From Fuscovulum ytuae (lineage in GTDB: Bacteria; Pseudomonadota; Alphaproteobacteria; Rhodobacterales; Rhodobacteraceae), in the NCBI RefSeq assembly GCF_029953595.1, contig NZ_CP124535.1, positions 2,140,001-2,204,000 on the forward strand: 64,000 nucleotides of DNA. Reading direction: 5' to 3'. How positions within the stretch are numbered: the stretch's first letter is position 1; every line of letters starts with the position of its first letter. Made by a program: the position numbers and the translations under genes. Under the pieces are notes generated by a model. The model was not told the origin of the DNA, did no database searches, and saw only the letters and a list, made by a program, of their open reading frames with translations. Shown here piece after piece: positions 52,514 to 60,133 of the stretch.

Positions 52514-53449
52514 TCAGTAACGAATGCGATGGCACAGGGTTTCAGGATCGTGCAGCACCGACCCATAGGCCGCCGCCATCTCGGCAAAGGGCGTCTCGCC
52601 GGAAATCAGCGCCTCCAGCGCGTCATCCCGCAGCAAGTCCAGCGCCTTTTCCAGCCGCCGCCGATAGGTCCAGCGTGGCGCGCGCGCCGGCGGCACCCGC
52701 CCCACCTGCGACCCGATCAACCGCAGCCTCTGGCTGTGAAACGCGCCCCCCAGCGCCACGGGCACCGCCCCTACGCCATACCAGCTGGCCTCCACCACCG
52801 CCGCCTCCGGCCCCGCAAGCGCCATCGCCGTGGCCAGACCTTCCGCCGATGCGCTGGTATGGATCACCACATCGCAATCACCCCCAGCCTCACCCGGCAG
52901 CGCAAAGCCACAGCCCACGCGCCCCGCCAACGCCGCCCGCCCCGGCAACAGGTCCACCAGCGTGACCTCCGCCCCCGGCAGCCGCGCGGCCAAATATCCC
53001 ACCAGCACCCCCACGACGCCCGCGCCCACAACGGCGACCCGGTCCCCCGGCCCCGCGCCGCTGTCCCAGATCACGTTCAGCGCCGTCTCCATATTGGCGG
53101 CCAAGACCGCCCGCGCAGGCGTCACAGCTTCGGGCACAGGCACCAGCGCCGCCTCCGGCAGGCGGAACCCGCGCTGATGGGGATGCAAGGCAAAGACCGC
53201 ACGCCCCGCCAGCGCACCTTCCAGAACCTCGGCCACCATCGCATAGCCGTATTTCACCGGATGCGGGAAATCGCCTTCCTGAAAGGGCGCGCGCATCCGC
53301 GCCCATTCCGTTTCCGGCACCCGCCCCTCGAACACCAGCCGCTCCGTCCCCCGGCTGATCCCGGAAAACAGCGCACGGCAGGCCAGACCCGTGCCTTCGG
53401 CCCCCGGTCGCAGCCCCGCACGCCCCGCGCCCTCGCACCACAGCGCCAT
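52514..53449 (-). CDS. Medium-chain dehydrogenase/reductase (zinc-binding dehydrogenase family)
   Basis: An MDR-family protein of about 311 residues: an N-terminal GroES-like part with LFSGISRGTERLVFEG and the cofactor domain GDRVAVVGAGVVGVLVGYLAARL. The usual GHE zinc-site motif is replaced by SRGTE, as in zinc-less or bacteriochlorophyll-type MDR members. I chose the ATG at 53449 (MALWCEGAGRAG); ATGs at 53491 and 53596 are in frame and possible. It is first of the pterin-like unit, 30 bases before the PTPS homologue. The substrate is unknown. Confidence 0.75.
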   Translation of the reverse strand: MALWCEGAGRAGLRPGAEGTGLACRALFSGISRGTERLVFEGRVPETEWARMRAPFQEGDFPHPVKYGYAMVAEVLEGALAGRAVFALHPHQRGFRLPEAALVPVPEAVTPARAVLAANMETALNVIWDSGAGPGDRVAVVGAGVVGVLVGYLAARLPGAEVTLVDLLPGRAALAGRVGCGFALPGEAGGDCDVVIHTSASAEGLATAMALAGPEAAVVEASWYGVGAVPVALGGAFHSQRLRLIGSQVGRVPPARAPRWTYRRRLEKALDLLRDDALEALISGETPFAEMAAAYGSVLHDPETLCHRIRY

Positions 53450-53794
53450 GAGATGATCCGCGTTCCGCTTCAGCCCGGCCTCCAGCGCCATCCCATCCCC
53501 TAAGGCTGACACCATGCCCGGCCCGGGCGCAACCCCGCCCGCCTCTCGCCCCGGCATGGCCTGCCCGTCGGCCAAGGAATTGACGTTGCTTTTCATGCGT
53601 CTCGCAGCCTTTGAACCCGCTGCTCTAGGTAGTCTTTCCCCGCCCCGAACAAGGCCCGTAACAGCGCAATGACGGATTTTCGCGCAGCTGATCACGTTTC
53701 CGTCAGATGCCCGCTTTTCCACCGCCCTTGCCTAGACCCGCGCCACCGCGCCCTATCCTGCCCAAGGCGCAGAAAGCGAAGGGCCAAGATCACC

Positions 53795-54526
53795 ATGGAT
53801 ATCGCTACCACACTCGGCCTTGCCCGGTCGCTGGTGATCTATCACAACCCGCTGCGGCTGATCCCCCTGCGCCGCTTTTATGCGGGCCTCTTGCCCCACG
53901 GTGCGCTGGCCTTCGACGTGGGCGCGCATGTGGGCAGCCGCGCCCGCGTCCTGCGCGCGGCAGGGGCGCGGGTGGTGGCCGTGGAACCGCAAGCCGCCTT
54001 CGCGGCCTTCCTGCGCCGCACCCTGCCCCGCGACATCACCCTGATCGAGGCCGCCCTCGGCCCCCGTGAAATGACGGCCGAAATGGCCGTCTCCGCCCTG
54101 CACCCCACCGTTTCCACCCTGCAAGCCGACTTTGCCGAAACCGCAGGCACCGCCCCCGGCTTTGGCCATGTCAGATGGGACCGCAGGCAACAGGTGCAGG
54201 TCACCACGCTCGACCGCCTGATCGCCACCCATGGCCGGCCCGATTATATCAAGATCGATGTCGAAGGGTTCGAATTGGACGTCCTCTCGGGCCTGTCCCA
54301 ACCCGTCCCGCTGATCTCGGTCGAATATCTGCCGCCCCTGCCCGACAACACGCTGCGCGTCATCGACAGGCTGGCCCAGCTTGGCCCCTACCGCTTCAAC
54401 CCCGTCGCGGGCGAAAGCGGCCGCTTCCTTTGGCCCGACTGGCGCGATGGCGCCACAACGGCGGATTGGCTGCGCAGCCTGCCGCCCACCACCCGCTCCG
54501 GCGATCTTTACGCCCGGCTCACCTGA
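53795..54526 (+). CDS. FkbM-family methyltransferase
   Basis: The 243-residue protein has the FkbM signatures: ALAFDVGAHVGSRARVLRAAG for SAM, VVAVEPQAAFAAFLRR, VTTLDRLIATHGRPDYIKIDVEGFELDVLSGL and ISVEYLP. FkbM enzymes O-methylate sugars or related hydroxyls. I chose the ATG at 53795 within the frame that opens at 53669. Its 3' end overlaps the convergent IMPase-like gene by 19 bases. The substrate is unknown; the neighbouring glycosyltransferase makes a sugar plausible. Confidence 0.85.
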   Translation: MDIATTLGLARSLVIYHNPLRLIPLRRFYAGLLPHGALAFDVGAHVGSRARVLRAAGARVVAVEPQAAFAAFLRRTLPRDITLIEAALGPREMTAEMAVSALHPTVSTLQADFAETAGTAPGFGHVRWDRRQQVQVTTLDRLIATHGRPDYIKIDVEGFELDVLSGLSQPVPLISVEYLPPLPDNTLRVIDRLAQLGPYRFNPVAGESGRFLWPDWRDGATTADWLRSLPPTTRSGDLYARLT

Positions 54527-55305
54527 TCCCGCACCAGCGCCGCGAAGGCGTCAAACAGCGAAGGCGTCGCGCAAAGAACGCTGCCTGTCGCCCAAGGGTC
54601 CTCATCCTCCGCCATGCCTTCCACCTGCACCCCCGCCTCGGCCATCAGCGCCAGCCCTGCCGCCACGTCCCAAGGCCGCAGTCTCCGCTCCCAGAACCCA
54701 TCCAGCCGCCCCGCCGCCACATAAGCCAGATCAAGCGCGGATGCCCCCGTCCGCCGCACCCCCGCGCAATGTGGCATCAGCCGCGCGATATCGGCGGCAT
54801 GGGTCGCAATATGCGCCATGCCGCCAAAGGGGATGCCCGTCCCAAACAGCGCCCCCGACATGCCCACGCGCGATGCGCTCGGCAAAAGCCGCCCATTCAC
54901 CCGCAGCCCCGTTCCGGGTGCAGCAGAAAAAGTCTCGCCATGCAATGGGTCATGGATCACCCCAAGCCTTGGCCGCCCCTCCACCTCCAAGGCGACCGAC
55001 ACGCACCAATAAGGCAGGCCGCGCAGGAAATTCGTCGTCCCGTCCAAGGGATCGACCACCCAGCGCCGCTCGTTTCCGGCCACCTCGCCCATCTCCTCGC
55101 CCAGCCAGCCATCCCCCGGCCGCGCGCCCAAGAGCCGCCGCTTCAACAAGGCCTCTGCCTCGCGGTCTGCCTCCGATACGAAATCGCCCGCCCGCTTTTC
55201 TTTCACCCGCAGCCTGTCACGCGCCCGGTGATGCCGCAGCAGCGCCACCCCCGCATCCTCCGCTGCCGCCACGGCCAGCGCCAGATCGCCTTCCCAATCC
55301 GTCAT
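54508..55305 (-). CDS. Inositol monophosphatase family phosphatase
   Basis: The 265-residue protein has the metal-site motifs of the family: GDFVSEADREAE, GWLGEEMGE, VVDPLDGTTNFLRG and LRPWDVAAGLALMAEAG. It could act on inositol phosphate, histidinol phosphate or 3'-phosphoadenosine 5'-phosphate; the sequence does not decide. The ATG at 55305 overlaps the glycosyltransferase stop by 4 bases, so the two are co-translated and may share a sugar-phosphate pathway. Confidence 0.87.
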   Translation of the reverse strand: MTDWEGDLALAVAAAEDAGVALLRHHRARDRLRVKEKRAGDFVSEADREAEALLKRRLLGARPGDGWLGEEMGEVAGNERRWVVDPLDGTTNFLRGLPYWCVSVALEVEGRPRLGVIHDPLHGETFSAAPGTGLRVNGRLLPSASRVGMSGALFGTGIPFGGMAHIATHAADIARLMPHCAGVRRTGASALDLAYVAAGRLDGFWERRLRPWDVAAGLALMAEAGVQVEGMAEDEDPWATGSVLCATPSLFDAFAALVRDQVSRA

Positions 55306-56363
55306 GCCCGCACGCCCCCTGCCACCTGCGCCAGAACCGCCGCCGCACGCGCCGCCACGGCATCCCATCCCGACAGCGCTGCCCCTGCCCGCCGTGCCGC
55401 ATCCGCCATCACCATCCGCCGCGCATCATCGCCCAGCACCATCCGCAGCGCCGCAGCAAAGGCCGCCGGATCGTCTGGCGGCACCAACAGTCCCGCCTCC
55501 GCTGGCACCGTCCCCGGCACCGCGCCCGCACGGCAACTCACGATCGGCAACCCCGCCAACAGCGCCTCATTGAAGACGATCCCATATCCCTCATAGCGCG
55601 TGGCCAGCGCAAAGACCGACGCCCGCGCATAAAGCGCGTCGCGTTCCTCCATCGACACCCGCCCTGCCAGCCTGATCCGATCACCCACCGCCGATGCCGC
55701 CACCTGACGCTCCAGCGCCGCCACATGCGCCGCATCCCGTGGCGTCCCCGCGATCACCGCCTGCCAATCCAGATCACCAAGCGCATCTAACGCCGCGATC
55801 AGCACGTCATGCCCCTTGCGCGGGTCCAGCAAGCCCACCGACAAGATCAAGGGCGGCACCGCCTTCGGCACCTCCACCACAGCAGGCCGATCCACCCCCG
55901 GCTCCAGCACCGTGATCCGCTCGGCCGGAACCCCGTAACGATCCACCAGCAACCCCGCCACATGCCCGCTTGGCACCAGAACATGCCGGGCCAGCGCCAG
56001 ATTGTCCCGCTCCCGCCGCCACAAGCTTTCGGCCCTCACGGTTTCCATTCCCGGCTCCATCGCCAGCGGATGATGCACCAAGGCCACCATCGGCGCCGCG
56101 ACCCTCGCCAACGCCGCCGTCGGCATCGCGCCAAAGGCCAGCCCGTCCACAATCACCACCCGTCCCGCAGGCTCCGCCGCGACCTGCGCCACCGCCGCCG
56201 CCATCGCCTCTGCCCCCGGATCGGGAAAGCCATCCGGCAGCGTCACCACCGACACCCGATGCCCCGCCGTCCGCAGCGATTCCACCAGACGACGGTCATA
56301 GAAAGAGCCTCCCGTCAGGGTCTCCAACGCGCCGGGCAGCGCAAGGGCAAGATCAAGCGTCAT
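55302..56363 (-). CDS. Family 4 glycosyltransferase
   Basis: The 353-residue GT-B protein has LALPGALETLTGGSFYDRRLVESLRTAGH in the acceptor domain. The donor domain has LSVGLLDPRKGHDVLIAAL, the conserved LATRYEGYGIVFNEALLAGLPIVS retaining-GT4 motif and a PAEAGLLVPPDD tail. The acceptor is unknown. I chose the ATG at 56363 (MTLDLALALPG) because the frame beyond it to 56408 lacks coding character. It lies upstream of, and overlaps, the IMPase-like gene. Confidence 0.87.
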   Translation of the reverse strand: MTLDLALALPGALETLTGGSFYDRRLVESLRTAGHRVSVVTLPDGFPDPGAEAMAAAVAQVAAEPAGRVVIVDGLAFGAMPTAALARVAAPMVALVHHPLAMEPGMETVRAESLWRRERDNLALARHVLVPSGHVAGLLVDRYGVPAERITVLEPGVDRPAVVEVPKAVPPLILSVGLLDPRKGHDVLIAALDALGDLDWQAVIAGTPRDAAHVAALERQVAASAVGDRIRLAGRVSMEERDALYARASVFALATRYEGYGIVFNEALLAGLPIVSCRAGAVPGTVPAEAGLLVPPDDPAAFAAALRMVLGDDARRMVMADAARRAGAALSGWDAVAARAAAVLAQVAGGVRA

Positions 56364-56472
56364 AAGGAAATGGCATCCCCGGATCAGGGCCCACCGCCCC
56401 GACCACAAATAGGCCCAAACCGCCCCGCATCAATCGCGTCGATCGGCCTGTCACATCACGCTTGGGAGGAAG

Positions 56473-56549
56473 TGGTGGCGAGGGGGGGACTCGAACCCCC
56501 GACCCCATGATTATGAGTCATGTGCTCTAACCAGCTGAGCTACCTAGCC
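56473..56549 (-). tRNA. tRNA-Met (CAU), elongator type
   Basis: The 77-base gene includes an encoded CCA end. The cloverleaf reads: acceptor GGCTAGG with CCTCGCC, D-stem GCTC/GAGC, anticodon arm CATGA-CTCATAA-TCATG with anticodon CAT, T-arm GGGGG-TTCGAGT-CCCCC. G1-C72 pairs, so it is not the initiator. Position 4-69 is a U-C mismatch in the acceptor stem, unusual for this gene. An Ile(k2C) decoder is possible in principle, but the arm sequences fit elongator Met. Confidence 0.93.
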
Positions 56550-56610
56550 ACTTGCGGCGTCCCTACAGACTCACACAGGTGGCGTCAAGCCACCATCCGT
56601 CAGCCATCCC

Positions 56611-58614
56611 TCAACCATGCGCCACGCGCGGACGGCCGGATGCTGTGGCGGTCACTGTCGCTTCGATGAACATCGACCGACCCTCCACCTCTGCCTCCTT
56701 CACCTCCCGCGTCACGCGCAGTTGCACCTCTTCGGCCCCTGCCGCCTTGGCCCGCGCCATCGCCTCGGCCACCAGTGCGGCCTCCATCGCCTCCAACGCT
56801 GCCTCACGCGTGTTGAAGGCCTGCAACCCCTCCGCCAGATGCGCCACGAACCGCCCCTCGGCGGGGCTGCTGACCAGCCCGCTCACCCGCTGGCTCACCT
56901 GCCCCACCACCGCACCGATGGCATTGGCCACCCCGGCATGTTCCGGCAGCACCATGCGGCACCCAAGCCTGTCCCCCACCGCGCCGTAGTATGAGGGAGC
57001 GGAAGCCCCCAGCCCGATCACGGGCACCCCCAGCCGCGCCGTGATCTCCACCACGCCCCGATGCTGCGCCAATCCCGCCCGCATCAGGGGATGCCGCGCC
57101 AAAGCCTCCGGCCCCTCGCCCGCAAAGGCTGCATCCTCGCCAAAGGCCGCCTCCAGCAGGCAATCCACCGTCTGCGCCGTCAGCTGATCAATGATCGCCT
57201 GCGCGAATACCTTTTCATCTGGGGCAAACCGCTCGCCCCGCCCATTCCGCCGCCGCGCCAGCAACCGCACCGCCTTTTCCGCCGCCGCCCCGTCCCATGC
57301 CGCCAGACGGCCCAGAACATGGCTCGCATCCGAAGGCGTCACGCCGGAAATCATCACCAAGCCACGCGCCACCAGCCGCTCCAGCGCCGCCACCTCAAGG
57401 CGTGAGGTCAGGGCCTGCGCCACCGGCATCGGCTGGGTCAACCGCCCCAGCACCGCCACGTCCCGCGGCCCAAGGCCCCCGGCATTCCCGCCCATGGGAA
57501 TGGCGAACCGCCCGTCGAACTCCCCCACCGCCTCGGCAGAAAGCCAGCGGTCCAGCGCCGCATGCACCATCGCCCCATGCTCCACCGCCAGCAAGGACAC
57601 AGGGCACAACCGCCGCGGCCCCAACCGCAGGCCCCCGTCCAGCCCTTCGGTGATCAGATGCACCTCGCTGTCACCACCCAGCCCCGTGGTGCGCATCGCC
57701 ACGGCCTCGACCATGGTGCGAAACCCGCCCACACGCGCCCCCTGCGGGTCGATTTCGGGCAGCCCGTCGCGCAACAGCGCCACATCCGTCGTCGTCCCGC
57801 CGATGTCGCTGACCAGCGCATCCTTTTCCCCGGTCAACCAGCGCGCCCCGACGATGCTGGCGGCAGGCCCCGAAAGGATCGTCTCGATGGGCCGCTCTCG
57901 CACCATCGCCGCGGAGATCAGCGCGCCATCCCCCCGCACCACCATCAGCGGGGCCTTCACCCCGATCGCCTCAAGATGCCGCTCGCAGGCCGCCACAAGC
58001 CGATCAATCATCCCGATCAGCCGCGCGTTCAACACCGCCGTCAGGGCCCGCTTCGGCCCGTTCAGATTGGCCGAAAGCTCATGCGAACACGTCACAGGCC
58101 GCCCCGTCACGCGCCGGATCACCTCGCGCGCCGCCACCTCATGCGCAGGGTTTCGCGTGGCAAAACTCGCCGCCACCGCAAAGCCCATCACCTGATCGGC
58201 AAGCCGCCCCACCTCTGCCTCCAGCGCCACAAGGTCCAAGGGCGCGGCCTCGGTCCCCGCGTGGCTATGCCCGCCGGCCAGCCGGATCACCGGATCGCCC
58301 TTTAAGGCCTCGATCAACCCGCCGCGCTCAAGGTCCGCCTCGGAAAACCCGATGAAGACCAGCGCGACCCGCCCCCCCTGCCCCTCGACCAGCGCATTGG
58401 TGGCCAGCGTGGTGGACAGCGACACCAGCGCCACATCCGCCGCGGCCACCCCCGCCTGCGCCAGCGCGGCATCCACCGCCCGCCCCACGCCCAGCGCCAG
58501 ATCGCCCCGCGTCGTCAAGGATTTGGCCGACCCGATCACCTGCGTCGCGGCCTCATCCACGATCACCGCATCGGTATAGGTGCCGCCCGTATCCACGCCC
58601 AGAAAATACGCCAT
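56611..58614 (-). CDS. hyuA: Hydantoinase A/oxoprolinase family ATPase-like protein
   Basis: The 667-residue protein has the actin-like fold signatures of HyuA: FLGVDTGGTYTDAVIVD at the N-terminus, LSTTLATNALVEGQGG, HELSANLNGPKRALTAVLNARLI, the central VSDIGGTTTDVALLRDG phosphate loop and GLGASAPSYYGAVG. Such proteins hydrolyse 5-oxoproline or hydantoin-type rings with ATP, normally with a HyuB subunit. No hyuB is adjacent, so this belongs to the lone HyuA-like group of uncertain substrate. I chose the ATG at 58614. Confidence 0.85.
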   Translation of the reverse strand: MAYFLGVDTGGTYTDAVIVDEAATQVIGSAKSLTTRGDLALGVGRAVDAALAQAGVAAADVALVSLSTTLATNALVEGQGGRVALVFIGFSEADLERGGLIEALKGDPVIRLAGGHSHAGTEAAPLDLVALEAEVGRLADQVMGFAVAASFATRNPAHEVAAREVIRRVTGRPVTCSHELSANLNGPKRALTAVLNARLIGMIDRLVAACERHLEAIGVKAPLMVVRGDGALISAAMVRERPIETILSGPAASIVGARWLTGEKDALVSDIGGTTTDVALLRDGLPEIDPQGARVGGFRTMVEAVAMRTTGLGGDSEVHLITEGLDGGLRLGPRRLCPVSLLAVEHGAMVHAALDRWLSAEAVGEFDGRFAIPMGGNAGGLGPRDVAVLGRLTQPMPVAQALTSRLEVAALERLVARGLVMISGVTPSDASHVLGRLAAWDGAAAEKAVRLLARRRNGRGERFAPDEKVFAQAIIDQLTAQTVDCLLEAAFGEDAAFAGEGPEALARHPLMRAGLAQHRGVVEITARLGVPVIGLGASAPSYYGAVGDRLGCRMVLPEHAGVANAIGAVVGQVSQRVSGLVSSPAEGRFVAHLAEGLQAFNTREAALEAMEAALVAEAMARAKAAGAEEVQLRVTREVKEAEVEGRSMFIEATVTATASGRPRVAHG

Positions 58615-58719
58615 CGCCGCCGCTCGCCCTGCCTTTGGGGAATTCCATTGCCCCGGCACCTAATGCGAAAGCGCCCGAAGATCAGCCCCAGCCGCGACCT
58701 TTCAACGTCGCCCCCCGCC

Positions 58720-59994
58720 CTAACGGCGGCGTTTCCCCGGCACGCGGCGCAGCCGCGCCGGCGCGATCCCCATCATCTCGCGGTATTTCGAAACCGTCCG
58801 TCGCGCCACCACCGCGCCCTCTGCCTGCAAGGCCACCACCAGCGCCTCATCCGACAGGGGTCGCGTCTTATCCTCCGCCGCCACCATCTCGGCAAGTCGC
58901 GCCCGCAAGGCCGCAGCCGAGATGTCGGGTGCCCCCTCGCCCCCCATTGCGCCGGAAAACAGCGCCCGCAGCCACAAAGGCCCCTTCGGCGTATCCACAC
59001 TCGTCCCTGCCACAACCCGGCTCACCGTGCTTTCATGCAGGTCCGTCGCCGCCCCCACCTCGGCCATCGTCATCGGCACCAGACGGCTCGCCCCATGGTC
59101 CAGCGCCGCCTCCTGCCGCCGCAAAATCTCGCGCCCCACGCGCAGCAGCGTGTCGTTCCGCGCCTCCACCAGCCGCAGCACGGCCCGTGCGGCACCCTGC
59201 CCCTCGCCGCGCCCCGGCTTGACCGAGATTTCGGGGAGTGACGACCGGTTCAACGACACCATCCACCCCTCCATCCCCTTCCGCGCAATCAGATCCGGCT
59301 CCCGCACCGGGGCGGCCTGCATGTCGAACTGCGTCCCCGGCTTCGGGTTCATCCCCCGCAGCCGCCGGATCGCTGCCATCACCTCGGCCTCGCCCGCCCC
59401 AAGCTGTCGCGCTAACCGCCCAACATCCCCCGCCGCCACAAGATCCAGACGCGCGATCACCGCCCGCAGGACCGGGTCTGCATCCCCCTCTGCCTCCGCC
59501 TGCAACAACAGGCACTCCGCCAAGGACCGCGCAAACAGCCCCGCCGGTTCGATCCGCTGCACCCGCGCCAGAACCAAGGCAACACGTCCACTCGGCACCC
59601 CAAGCTCCGCCGCAACCGCCTCGACCGCAACGCCCAGCCAGCCCGAAGGCTCCAACCCCTCGGCCAGGGCCAGCGCGATCCGCTGATCCTCCGCCCCCAT
59701 CCGCTGCCGTGCGATCCATCCCGCCACATGCGCCATCAGGCTCGGCCCCGCGCCTTCCACCTGATCCAGCGTATCCGCAAAGCCGCCCCCGCGCAGCGCC
59801 CCGTCCCAGCGTGGCAGCCATTCCCCCGCCGCCGCCGGGCGCAGCAGCAAAGCCGGGTTCTCTGCCGCCACCTCTTCCAAATAGCGCGCCAACCCCGCCG
59901 CATCCGCCTTCAGCACACGGATCGACGCATGCAGCCCCGCCGTCAGGCTAAGCCGCTGCCGCGTTAAAACCCCGATCCTCTGACCTGTCGACAT
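58720..59994 (-). CDS. rpoN: RNA polymerase sigma-54 factor (divergent RpoN paralogue)
   Basis: The 424-residue protein has a complete C-terminal DNA-binding half: core-binding segments (GMNPKPGTQFD), the helix-turn-helix VGAATDLHESTVSRVVAGTSVDTPKGPLWLRALFS and the RpoN box ARRTVSKYREM. Region I is short and nearly lacks the usual Gln-rich activator-contact pattern (TRQRLSLTAGLHASIRVLKADAAGLARYL), and region II is missing. This resembles the specialised multiple RpoN copies of Rhodobacter species. No cognate enhancer-binding gene is nearby. Confidence 0.9.
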   Translation of the reverse strand: MSTGQRIGVLTRQRLSLTAGLHASIRVLKADAAGLARYLEEVAAENPALLLRPAAAGEWLPRWDGALRGGGFADTLDQVEGAGPSLMAHVAGWIARQRMGAEDQRIALALAEGLEPSGWLGVAVEAVAAELGVPSGRVALVLARVQRIEPAGLFARSLAECLLLQAEAEGDADPVLRAVIARLDLVAAGDVGRLARQLGAGEAEVMAAIRRLRGMNPKPGTQFDMQAAPVREPDLIARKGMEGWMVSLNRSSLPEISVKPGRGEGQGAARAVLRLVEARNDTLLRVGREILRRQEAALDHGASRLVPMTMAEVGAATDLHESTVSRVVAGTSVDTPKGPLWLRALFSGAMGGEGAPDISAAALRARLAEMVAAEDKTRPLSDEALVVALQAEGAVVARRTVSKYREMMGIAPARLRRVPGKRRR

Positions 59995-60133
59995 GGGGCC
60001 AAATTAGGCCGCCCCTCCGCCCCCCGCAACTCCCCCCTTCAACGCCCCCCGGGCCAACCCGCCGCAGCCTTCCCCCCCTCGCCATTGCCGCCAATCCGGC
60101 CTAGGGTCGCCGCCAAGCCCCGGACCAGCCACC

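Noticed and set aside
15138-53449. Functional link between folK and the PTPS-containing unit because both concern pterins
   Set aside because: They are about 35 kb apart with many unrelated genes between; folK has its normal neighbour rpoZ.
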